From CAZAPO01 sp044841755 (lineage in GTDB: Bacteria; Bacteroidota; Bacteroidia; Flavobacteriales; Flavobacteriaceae), in the NCBI GenBank assembly GCA_044841755.1, contig JAXOFM010000002.1:186001-250000 (forward strand): a stretch of DNA of 64,000 nucleotides, given 5' to 3'. A program made the translations under genes and the position numbers. Of the stretch, positions 33,959 through 40,704 are shown piece by piece; positions within the stretch are counted from its first letter, which is position 1, and every line of letters begins with the position of its first letter. The notes below the pieces were generated by a model. The model searched no databases and was not told where the DNA came from. It saw only the letters and a list, made by a program, of their open reading frames with translations.

Positions 33959-36157
33959 TTATATATTCAACCAATAAGATAGTTTTACATTGAATGATCT
34001 TACCCTTGGCGCAAAAACGTTATCGACAAAATAATTATCATTATAAACTACAAAAAGATCTGAAAGCGGAGCGAAACGCCATTGCAATCTGGTGTTTATA
34101 CTAAAGTTATCTCTTTGCGTACTATACTGAATAAAGGTTGCCCAAAAGACTGCTTTGTTGAATGTTACATCTAATCGAGGTCCTATTAACCATATACTTG
34201 CATCGGGATAGTCACCGGGTAGATTGATATTGTCATAATTTAGTTGTGCAGTCATGGCGAAATAAGGTTGCAATCTCCACGAAAGCATTCCTTGAACTGA
34301 AAATTTATTTCCGTTGTAAAATTCTCCAATTGAAGACCCTATATTATAAGAAAAGTCCTTTCTTTGATCAGATCCGTAACTAACATCTAAACTTGTGTAA
34401 CGATATTCTCCTGCAGGTAAAGGTAAACCTCCTTCAGTTCGAGTAGGGTCAAAATCGTTATAAAGGAGTGTGAACCTGTTAGATACTTCAACTTCCATTC
34501 TGGAAGTGTTATTCATCTCTGCTCCCCAACCTGCTTGTAAAACATAATCAGAAGTTTCCATACCATTTTCAGGACGCCAAGTAAAAATTGGTGTAATAGA
34601 AAAAGCATGTTGTTGTATTTTGCCTTTCTTAGGCCAAAATACACGTTCTGCTCTTGAAAATATTTTGAAAATATCTGTGCGTCTAATAAATCCTAAATCA
34701 GAACGATAATTATCACCTACATAAGTGCTACTTACTCTAAAGTTCCAATTTCTGCTGTTGTATTCTGTAGCAGCTCCGGCAGAAAAGTCTTTTGTTTTTA
34801 AACCTGGAGAAAAAGACTTGTGTAAAAAGTACTTACCAACCCATGTGTTATCGGCAGAGGCCATTCTGTAGTCAATACCTACCACGCGATTATATTCGTC
34901 CTCTGGTGCCAAAAAATCATAATCTCTGGTAGACTGTTTGTTTATAAACATGAAGCTAATATTGGACCTGCTAAACAATTTTTGTTGTGCTGTTATCACC
35001 ATATTGTTTGTGGTCGGAACTTCGTTATTTATATTTTCGGCGGTTTGCATGTTTAAAAACCCTAAACGTAAATTGTTATTGAGCTTTCCACTTAAACGGA
35101 TACCTCCAATAATATCATTTTCGACACTATTTCCTTCTACATCAGTTGCTATTCCTATGCGTCTTGAAAAGAAGGGGTTGGAATCTCTATTATTACCAAA
35201 ATCAGCAAACAGATCACTATTCTCAATAAAAAACTGTCTTCTTTCGGGTAATGAAACTTCAAAACGAGTAAGGTTGGTCACTTGTTGATCGACTTCTACC
35301 TGCGAGAAGTCTGGATTGACCGTAAGATCCAAATTCATACTGTTCCCAATGGTGATCTTGGCATCTCCACCAAATTTAAAATCGCTTGGAGTATCACCGG
35401 TTTGGTAGTCTTTTCCAACCAAACCGTTCATGTAAGGAATAATAGAAATTGGTGATTTTGAGTTTCCAAGAGGTTTTTCAAAGATCATATCTCCCATATA
35501 TGCCAAACTAAATATAAACTGATTTTGAGGTATGTTCATCCAAGTATTTCGTTCATTTGATTTGGTGTCAAAATGATAACTATTAAAGCGCCATTTAGTT
35601 TCGCCCTCTCGATATTTAAACGCCGATAAAGGGATAGCCCATTCTACAATGTAATATGTATCATGAATTTTAGCTTCGCATACCCATTTTGTATCCCATG
35701 CGAGGTTAAACCCTCTTAAATCAGTACCTCCACCAGATAATAATGCATCGCGCTTTACACCATAGGGATTGGTTCCAAAAAAGAAAGCATTTGTACCATC
35801 ATTAAAAGTGTCAAACATCAATGTGATATTATCGTTACCTGAAGCTCTAAAATCACGACGTAATGATGGGATTACATATTCACTGCCTGAAGAATTAACT
35901 TTCATTCCAACATATAGGTTTTTGTCATCGAACATCATTCTAATTTCTGCCTGTTGTTTGGCCTGCTCTGTATCTGTTGGAAAATGCTGCCAAAAATTAG
36001 TAGCTGGTTCTGTTTGTGACCAAGATGGTTCGTCTAAAATAGCGTCTACAGTTATAGGTTCATTAACATACTTTACGTGAACTGTCTTATTTTTTGTAGA
36101 CTGACCATACCCTATAAAAGATATAAGTAGGATGGAAAGTTGTAGTAGTTTTTTCAA
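33959..36157 (-). CDS. CBM9-like/DUF5916 outer-membrane-type protein
   Basis: Secreted protein of 732 residues: signal peptide (1-18, ending GYG/Q), a carbohydrate-binding family 9-like beta-sandwich (about 25-210; VKYVNEPITVDAILDEPSWSQTEPA), and DUF5916 (about 230-732), whose aromatic alternating strands and final residue pattern resemble an outer-membrane beta-barrel. Function unknown; often annotated as hydrolase without evidence. The start codon is TTG: no ATG fits the signal peptide, which clearly begins KKLLQLSILL. The predicted transcription start lies inside a palindrome (36163-36181). Confidence 0.88.
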   Translation of the reverse strand: MKKLLQLSILLISFIGYGQSTKNKTVHVKYVNEPITVDAILDEPSWSQTEPATNFWQHFPTDTEQAKQQAEIRMMFDDKNLYVGMKVNSSGSEYVIPSLRRDFRASGNDNITLMFDTFNDGTNAFFFGTNPYGVKRDALLSGGGTDLRGFNLAWDTKWVCEAKIHDTYYIVEWAIPLSAFKYREGETKWRFNSYHFDTKSNERNTWMNIPQNQFIFSLAYMGDMIFEKPLGNSKSPISIIPYMNGLVGKDYQTGDTPSDFKFGGDAKITIGNSMNLDLTVNPDFSQVEVDQQVTNLTRFEVSLPERRQFFIENSDLFADFGNNRDSNPFFSRRIGIATDVEGNSVENDIIGGIRLSGKLNNNLRLGFLNMQTAENINNEVPTTNNMVITAQQKLFSRSNISFMFINKQSTRDYDFLAPEDEYNRVVGIDYRMASADNTWVGKYFLHKSFSPGLKTKDFSAGAATEYNSRNWNFRVSSTYVGDNYRSDLGFIRRTDIFKIFSRAERVFWPKKGKIQQHAFSITPIFTWRPENGMETSDYVLQAGWGAEMNNTSRMEVEVSNRFTLLYNDFDPTRTEGGLPLPAGEYRYTSLDVSYGSDQRKDFSYNIGSSIGEFYNGNKFSVQGMLSWRLQPYFAMTAQLNYDNINLPGDYPDASIWLIGPRLDVTFNKAVFWATFIQYSTQRDNFSINTRLQWRFAPLSDLFVVYNDNYFVDNVFAPRVRSFNVKLSYWLNI

Positions 36158-36162
36158 TGTGA

Positions 36163-36181
36163 TGGTGGTTAGAAACCACCA
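36163..36181. promoter_or_regulatory. Operator-like palindrome at the DUF5916 start site
   Basis: Perfect 8-bp inverted repeat TGGTGGTT-AGA-AACCACCA. It starts within the -7 box TACATTTG (36187 to 36180, minus) and spans the predicted transcription start, so a bound protein would block initiation. Because it straddles the start it would not form a full hairpin in the mRNA. Confidence 0.45.
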
Positions 36182-36209
36182 AATGTAATATGAAATTTAT
36201 ACTTGAAAC
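36180..36209 (-). promoter_or_regulatory. Candidate promoter of the DUF5916 gene
   Basis: TACATTTG (36187 to 36180) is a perfect TAnnTTTG box; GTTTC at 36209-36205 could serve as a degenerate -33 box, 17 bases away. Confidence 0.5.
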
Positions 36210-36236
36210 TAAAATGACTCTAATTTTAGCATTGTT

Positions 36237-36395
36237 TTAAGATTTCTTAGGATCCCGTTTAGCTTCTTTCAAGGATTTCATGAGCATCCATTCAATTTGA
36301 CCATTGGTACTCCTAAATTCATCACCAGCCCATTTTTCGATGGCCTTAAGCATATCTTCATTTATTCGCAATGCGAAAGCCTTCTTTTTTGCCAT
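36237..36395 (-). CDS. Arc-type ribbon-helix-helix DNA-binding protein
   Basis: A 52-residue basic protein. MAKKKAFALRIN is the predicted DNA-contacting beta strand, EDMLKAIEKWAGDEF helix A, and NGQIEWMLMKSLKEAKR helix B, the layout of Arc/MetJ ribbon-helix-helix repressors. It is last in a five-gene minus-strand operon behind the SPFH gene and starts 1 base after the preceding 54-codon frame. A natural guess is that it autoregulates the operon through the 11-bp-spaced repeats at 38104-38132, because Arc dimers bind adjacent sites one helical turn apart. Confidence 0.85.
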   Translation of the reverse strand: MAKKKAFALRINEDMLKAIEKWAGDEFRSTNGQIEWMLMKSLKEAKRDPKKS

Positions 36396-36396
36396 A

Positions 36397-36561
36397 CTAA
36401 TACGATATTAATTCGTTATGGTTTGATACATTGTCAATTTCACTAATAGCATTTTCACAATGTACATTTTTTAGTGAATTTGATAACTGATTATGCCTAA
36501 TATCAGAATTATTAATTATTCCTGAAATAAATAAACTTAACCAAATCGCAATTCGTACCAT
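36397..36561 (-). CDS. Small predicted membrane or secreted protein, 54 residues
   Basis: The frame starts 2 bases after the DUF1648 stop codon and ends 1 base before the Arc-type start, so it fills the gap exactly and is probably translated by coupling. MVRIAIWLSLFISGII is a short hydrophobic segment, perhaps a signal or single membrane helix; the rest is polar (NNSDIRHNQLSN...). I recognise no family. The alternative is a non-coding spacer open by chance. Confidence 0.55.
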   Translation of the reverse strand: MVRIAIWLSLFISGIINNSDIRHNQLSNSLKNVHCENAISEIDNVSNHNELISY

Positions 36562-36563
36562 TA

Positions 36564-37064
36564 TTATTTGTTCATTTTTTTATAGTAAATCAAAATTACA
36601 ATTGGAAGTACCACACTCATGCCAATGATTACTGGAAGAAACCATGATCCTAAGGAGAAAGTTTCTCCTTTAGCACTTGTAATAATTTTATAAGTTATCA
36701 CCGCAAGTATTAGCATGGTAAATAAATTTACTATCCTCAAAACTCTTGTACTTAAAGTATAATTCTTTAGTGCGTTTTCCTCAGTTATGTTAATCATGTA
36801 GTTATGAGTATGAGGAAATATATTAATTATAAAAAATCCTATATACATAACTAAAGCTATGGCTGGAACAAGCCATAGCGTTAATTTATCACCAAAATCA
36901 TCGGCTTCACCTTTTGCATTAAAGTGAGTTGGGATAGTATCTGGTAATGAGGAGTATTCAAATATTGTGTAACCAAACATTAACAAAAGCAAGGTAATCG
37001 ATAATAGCTCTAACAGAATATCGACTGACTGATATGGTACTTTTATTTTTGGTCTTTTACCCAT
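36564..37064 (-). CDS. DUF1648-containing membrane protein
   Basis: A 166-residue inner-membrane protein with about four helices (near 15-32, 65-86, 107-128, 138-160). The loop after the first helix, YSSLPDTIPTHFNAKGEADDFGDK, is the DUF1648 signature (PxxxPxHFNxxGxxD). The family is found in SdpI-like and other Firmicutes membrane proteins, some linked to immunity or membrane stress. It lies 2 bases downstream of the DUF4177-like gene stop region and forms an operon with the SPFH gene. Confidence 0.85.
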   Translation of the reverse strand: MGKRPKIKVPYQSVDILLELLSITLLLLMFGYTIFEYSSLPDTIPTHFNAKGEADDFGDKLTLWLVPAIALVMYIGFFIINIFPHTHNYMINITEENALKNYTLSTRVLRIVNLFTMLILAVITYKIITSAKGETFSLGSWFLPVIIGMSVVLPIVILIYYKKMNK

Positions 37065-37066
37065 TA

Positions 37067-37225
37067 CTAACGATTTTTGTCTCGCTCAAATATTACCATG
37101 GAAGAATTTGGTACAATATGTTTTACAACCCAACCTTCTCTTGCATATTGATTTAGAAAATCTTCATATTTAGTAATTCTGTTTTTGAATCCTAATTTGG
37201 GCATTACAACTTTATATTCTTTCAT
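37067..37225 (-). CDS. DUF4177-like small protein
   Basis: A 52-residue protein, too short for the usual ORF cut-offs. EYKVVMPKLGF, LNQYAREGWVVKHI and VIFERDK match the DUF4177 pattern: a strand, a helix ending in EGW, then two strands. Function unknown. Start 1 base after the SPFH stop codon and stop (TAG) 2 bases before the DUF1648 ATG, which strongly supports translation. Confidence 0.75.
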   Translation of the reverse strand: MKEYKVVMPKLGFKNRITKYEDFLNQYAREGWVVKHIVPNSSMVIFERDKNR

Positions 37226-37226
37226 T

Positions 37227-38087
37227 TTAATGGTTTAAAGTTCCTGTATTAAGTACTGGTGAAGCGTCTTTGTCGCCGCAAAGAATAACCATAAGATTAC
37301 TCACCATAGCGGCTTTACGTTCTTCATCTAATTCTAGAAGCTCTTTCTTGTTAAGCTCTTCAAGAGCCATTTCCACCATGCTCACAGCGCCTTCAACTAT
37401 CTTATGTCTGGCAGCAACAATGGCTGTAGCTTGTTGACGTTTCAACATGGCATTGGCAATTTCTTGAGCATAAGCTAAGTATCCTATTCTAGCTTCTAGT
37501 ACTTCTATTCCGGCAATGGATAAGCGTTCTTCAATTTCTTTTTCGAGAGCTTCACTTACTTCGTTAACACTGGAACGTAAAGTAATATCTTCCTCTAAGC
37601 CGTCATCGGCGAAATTATCGTAAGGATACATACTTGCTAATTTTCTAACTGCAGCATCAGTTTGTACACGTACAAAATTTTCAAAATTATCAACATCAAA
37701 TGCGGCTTTGTATGTATCGTATACACGCCACACTAATATGGTGCTTATCATTACAGGATTACCTAATTTGTCATTTACTTTTAATCGCTCACTATCAAAG
37801 TTGCTAGCTCGAAGTGATATTTTCTTTTTTGTGTAAAATGGATTCACCCAATAGAATCCATTTTGCTTAACGGTACCTACATATTTGCCAAAGAGCAGTA
37901 GTACTCTGGAATTATTAGGTTGTACCATAATGAAACCAATGGCAACAATAATAGAAAGTAAAATACCTAGAATATACCATGGATTTCCTTGAGATATTAG
38001 CATGTAGATGCTACCAAAGAACATTACTAGAAAAACAACTAACATTAAATAGCCATTAGCAGGAACAATTATTTTTTCTTCTTTCAT
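37227..38087 (-). CDS. SPFH domain (stomatin/prohibitin-like) membrane protein
   Basis: Protein of 286 residues with two N-terminal membrane helices (about 11-30 and 33-52), an SPFH domain (about 55-230; NSRVLLLFGKYVGTVKQNGFYWVNPFYTKKKISLR) and a helical C-terminus rich in Glu/Lys that may form a coiled coil (MVEMALEELNKKELLELDEE). SPFH proteins oligomerise into membrane scaffolds or cages and often control proteases or membrane microdomains. It heads the operon with DUF4177-like, DUF1648, a 54-residue protein and an Arc-type regulator. No NfeD or FtsH partner is adjacent. Confidence 0.92.
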   Translation of the reverse strand: MKEEKIIVPANGYLMLVVFLVMFFGSIYMLISQGNPWYILGILLSIIVAIGFIMVQPNNSRVLLLFGKYVGTVKQNGFYWVNPFYTKKKISLRASNFDSERLKVNDKLGNPVMISTILVWRVYDTYKAAFDVDNFENFVRVQTDAAVRKLASMYPYDNFADDGLEEDITLRSSVNEVSEALEKEIEERLSIAGIEVLEARIGYLAYAQEIANAMLKRQQATAIVAARHKIVEGAVSMVEMALEELNKKELLELDEERKAAMVSNLMVILCGDKDASPVLNTGTLNH

Positions 38088-38103
38088 AATATATAAAATT
38101 AAG

Positions 38104-38132
38104 TGATATCAAAATGATATCATAAAGATATA
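38104..38132. promoter_or_regulatory. Triple 11-bp-spaced GATAT(C/A) repeat, candidate operator
   Basis: GATATC at 38105, GATATC at 38116 and GATATA at 38127, each exactly 11 bp apart and on one face of the helix. The third copy overlaps the -7 box of the SPFH promoter and the others cover the transcription start. A site of this geometry fits cooperative binding of RHH dimers such as the Arc-type protein of the same operon. Confidence 0.6.
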
Positions 38133-38152
38133 AAAATAAATTTAATTTTCAA
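38123..38152 (-). promoter_or_regulatory. Promoter of the SPFH operon
   Basis: On the minus strand TTG of a TTTTG run (38152-38150), 19-base spacer, TATCTTTA (38130-38123), one base off the TAnnTTTG consensus. It gives a 5' UTR of roughly 30 bases. Confidence 0.7.
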
Positions 38153-38263
38153 AATAATATACTTTCATCAGGTTTTGGCACAGAACTTGTATTAATCAAT
38201 ATGCAATGTAATTGCACACATACTTTCGAGTAGTGATAATTATATTTTTGGTTGGTTAGTAGT

Positions 38264-38304
38264 GAAAGCCTCGTTCAAACTTCGAACGAGGCTTTCTCTT
38301 TTAT
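38264..38304 (+). terminator. Intrinsic terminator of a short unknown transcript
   Basis: A perfect 13-pair stem GAAAGCCTCGTTC/GAACGAGGCTTTC (38264-38276, 38284-38296) with a 7-base loop, then TCTTTTATT. It points to the plus strand; no plus-strand gene precedes it. Confidence 0.75.
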
Positions 38305-38324
38305 TCTTAATTTCGAAAAGTGTC

Positions 38325-38406
38325 TTTCATCGATATTATAATGTTTTTAAACGATAAATGTTAAAAAAATATGTATTTCATCGAATAAATTATGTTTTTA
38401 ATCGAT
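38325..38406. repeat. Pair of 31-base imperfect direct repeats
   Basis: Copies at 38325-38355 and 38376-38406 share 26 of 31 positions and both run TTTCATCGA ... TGTTTTTAA-CGAT, with ATCG and CGAT at opposite ends. They resemble tandem binding sites; the protein is unknown. Confidence 0.5.
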
Positions 38407-38487
38407 GTTTTGAATAATGATTCTATATTTGACTTGTACTAAAATTTAGTTTTTAGTTCAATGGATTAATTAATTAATATTTGCATT

Positions 38488-38556
38488 ATGTTGTTGATCT
38501 GGAGACCCCAAATCATACCTCATAATAAAAAAAGCAAATTAGAAAGCCGAGGTTGA
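38488..38556 (+). CDS. Possible 22-residue leader peptide
   Basis: ATG at 38488 opens a frame starting MLLIWRPQIIP and ending in TGA at 38554-38556, which is the first three bases of the loop of the terminator at 38543. It follows a TATATTTG -7 box at 38424. A peptide this short could be chance; its end inside the terminator is what suggests attenuation. Confidence 0.3.
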   Translation: MLLIWRPQIIPHNKKSKLESRG

Positions 38557-38576
38557 GGGACCTCGGCTTTTGTTTT
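38543..38576 (+). terminator. Intrinsic terminator or attenuator upstream of the dipeptidase gene
   Basis: An 11-pair perfect stem AAAGCCGAGGT/ACCTCGGCTTT (38543-38553, 38560-38570), loop TGAGGG, followed by TGTTTT. It lies 37 bases before the dipeptidase ATG. Confidence 0.8.
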
Positions 38577-38613
38577 ATATAATTTCATAACTTCGTTATA
38601 ATTCCTATAAGTT

Positions 38614-39285
38614 ATGAAACGTCTTACCATTTTTATATTTCTACTGTCTACAATTTCTTGCAACTCTCAAAATAAACTTCCAGAAGGTTTTAGTTATTTA
38701 AAAGACCACATTCCAGATGCTGTTATCGAACTTCGCTATTTTGGTAATGATAATTTTATAGGTAGGCCTATAGACGCCTACAACAAAAATTTGAGCATTT
38801 TATCTACAGAGGCCATTCGCGCACTTAAAAAGGTTCAGGATGAATTGAAACAATATAATTTAGGTATAAAAGTATTTGATGGTTATAGGCCTCAAACAGC
38901 AGTCGACCATTTCGTTCGTTGGGCGAAGGTTTTAGACGATACTTTAACAAAACGAAAATTTTATCCTCGAGTTGCAAAGAAAGACCTATTTAAAGAAGGT
39001 TATATTTCTTCAAAATCAGGACATACTCGAGGTAGTACAATAGATATGACCCTAGTTGATCTTTCTACAGAAGAGGAGTTAGATATGGGAAGTCCATGGG
39101 ACTTTTTTGGCCCGGAATCTTGGATCGCTAATCTAGATTTAACTGAACAACAAAGAGCTAATAGAATGTTACTTCAAACTGTTATGCGCAAACATGGGTT
39201 TAAGCATTATACAAAAGAATGGTGGCATTTTACATTAGCCAATGAACCTTTTCCTGAAACTTATTTCGATTTCCCAATTGATTAA
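38614..39285 (+). CDS. VanX-like D-Ala-D-Ala dipeptidase lipoprotein (M15 family)
   Basis: Zinc peptidase of 223 residues with a lipobox TISC (C16). The M15D metal site is complete: H137 and D144 in SGHTRGSTIDM and H205 with catalytic E202 in KEWWHF; R92 in YRPQ matches the VanX transition-state Arg. It should hydrolyse D-Ala-D-Ala. Being a lipoprotein, it acts in the periplasm on released peptidoglycan fragments, so it is likely for cell-wall turnover rather than vancomycin resistance. Its stop codon overlaps that of the convergent PhzF gene. Confidence 0.92.
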   Translation: MKRLTIFIFLLSTISCNSQNKLPEGFSYLKDHIPDAVIELRYFGNDNFIGRPIDAYNKNLSILSTEAIRALKKVQDELKQYNLGIKVFDGYRPQTAVDHFVRWAKVLDDTLTKRKFYPRVAKKDLFKEGYISSKSGHTRGSTIDMTLVDLSTEEELDMGSPWDFFGPESWIANLDLTEQQRANRMLLQTVMRKHGFKHYTKEWWHFTLANEPFPETYFDFPID

Positions 39286-40070
39286 ACTTCGATATTACCC
39301 TCTAAATATTTAACAGCTGATCCTTTAATAAAAACACGATCATTATCTAAAATACAAAATAGTTCTCCTTTTCTTTCAGATATTTGAAAGGCATGTAAAT
39401 TGATCTTATTTAAACGATCGGCCCAAAAAGGGATTAAAGAGCAATGAGCAGATCCAGTTACAGGATCTTCGAATACTGAAGCTCCAGGTGTGAAAAAGCG
39501 TGATACGAAATCGACATCATTTCCTCTGGCTGTGACTATAATTCCACCAGAATCAAGGTTAATATCATTTAATATTGAGGCACTAACTTTTAAATCTCTT
39601 ATAATTTCCTCATTATCATAAACCAAAACATAATCTCGTGCTTTAAAAACTTCTATAGGTTGCATGCTTAACGATCTTGAAATTATTTCCGGTAATGTAG
39701 CGGGAATGGGTGGACGCGAAGGAAAGTTCATTTCAATTTTATTGCCTACTTTTTGAACAATAAGTTTTCCGCTCATTGAGTTGAAAGTAATCTTATTAAA
39801 ATTGTAGTTCAAGCAATTAAAAATAACATAGGCGGATGCTAGAGTTCCATGACCACAAAGATCCATTTCAATTTCGGGAGTAAACCACCTGAGATAAAAC
39901 TCGTTTTCGCCTAAGTGAATAAAAAAGGCGGTTTCAGCTAGATTATTTTCCTTGGCAATATCTAGCATAGTTTCATCTGGTAACCATTCTTTTAATGGGC
40001 ACACTGCCGCTGGATTTCCTCCAAAAACATGAGAGGTGAACGCATCAATTTGAAAAATGGGAACTTTCAT
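39282..40070 (-). CDS. PhzF-family isomerase/epimerase-like protein
   Basis: A 262-residue enzyme of the PhzF / diaminopimelate epimerase fold: two similar halves, with IFQIDAFTSHVFGGNPAAVC at the start, the catalytic-type glutamate in ENNLAETAF, CGHGTLASAYV, and DPVTGSAHCSLIPFWAD near the end. PhzF isomerises an intermediate of phenazine synthesis, but most homologues, and this one with no phz genes near it, have unknown substrates. Start at ATG 40070 rather than 40106, which would overlap the YceI gene. Same strand as YceI, 7 bases apart. Confidence 0.9.
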   Translation of the reverse strand: MKVPIFQIDAFTSHVFGGNPAAVCPLKEWLPDETMLDIAKENNLAETAFFIHLGENEFYLRWFTPEIEMDLCGHGTLASAYVIFNCLNYNFNKITFNSMSGKLIVQKVGNKIEMNFPSRPPIPATLPEIISRSLSMQPIEVFKARDYVLVYDNEEIIRDLKVSASILNDINLDSGGIIVTARGNDVDFVSRFFTPGASVFEDPVTGSAHCSLIPFWADRLNKINLHAFQISERKGELFCILDNDRVFIKGSAVKYLEGNIEV

Positions 40071-40077
40071 TAAATGT

Positions 40078-40677
40078 TTACTTTTTCTTTTTTGTCCAAA
40101 AATCAATTTCTACTTGAATATTGTCGCTAATAAAGTCTTTGATAGAGGTATGTTTGAATTCTGAGCCGACTCCAAATTCAATACGATTCAGCGTTAACCT
40201 AGAAGAAAATCCTACGGTATTATCGCCATCTCTTCCTGTAATTTTAATAGGAAAGGTTATGGTTTTTGAAACTCCATGCATTGTAAATATGCCAGTAATC
40301 ATGTAGTGATGATCTTGTGCAATTATTTTATTACTTACAAATGTTATTTCTGGAAATTTTTCTACATCGAAGAAATCAGTTGTTCTGAGATGCTCATCAC
40401 GAGCATCAATACCAGTATCTATACTCTCAACCTTAATTTTTACATTAAAAGTTGATTTTGTGAAGTCATCATCGTTATAATTAATATCAATACTGTAGTC
40501 ATTGAACTTTCCTGTAACCCTAGTCATACCATTAGAAATTGGAACAACAAACTGGACAGTTGAATGATTAGATTCAACAATTAATGGTCTGTCGTTGGTT
40601 TGTTTAAAGTTGAAACCTGTTAAGACAATTAATAGGCTGAACAAGGTAAAGAGGATTTTTTTTTCAGTTTTTATCAT
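40078..40677 (-). CDS. YceI family periplasmic protein
   Basis: A 199-residue protein with a signal peptide or anchor (8-24) and a lipocalin-like YceI barrel: NHSTVQFVVPISNGMTRVTGKFNDY, DARDEHLRTTDFFDVEKFPEITF and GIFTMHGVSKTITFPI. YceI proteins bind polyprenyl chains in several species and are induced by base or osmotic stress in E. coli. Probably co-transcribed with PhzF. Confidence 0.93.
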   Translation of the reverse strand: MIKTEKKILFTLFSLLIVLTGFNFKQTNDRPLIVESNHSTVQFVVPISNGMTRVTGKFNDYSIDINYNDDDFTKSTFNVKIKVESIDTGIDARDEHLRTTDFFDVEKFPEITFVSNKIIAQDHHYMITGIFTMHGVSKTITFPIKITGRDGDNTVGFSSRLTLNRIEFGVGSEFKHTSIKDFISDNIQVEIDFWTKKKK

Positions 40678-40704
40678 AGTACAGTATTGACTTTAAATAA
40701 GATT

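Larger units (their letters stand above)
38153..38613. other. 460-base intergenic region with two hairpin terminators
   Basis: No gene of normal size. It holds a terminator hairpin at 38264, a pair of 31-base CGAT-flanked repeats (38325, 38376), a -7 box TATATTTG at 38424, a 22-codon frame at 38488 and a second terminator at 38543. This could be one or two small RNAs, or a leader with an attenuator ahead of the dipeptidase gene. Confidence 0.6.

Noticed and set aside
38614..39285. Vancomycin resistance gene vanX
   Set aside because: It is a lipoprotein in a Gram-negative bacterium with no vanH/vanA neighbours; peptidoglycan recycling is more likely.
39282..40070. Phenazine biosynthesis
   Set aside because: PhzF is alone, with no other phz gene; most PhzF-like proteins are not in phenazine pathways.
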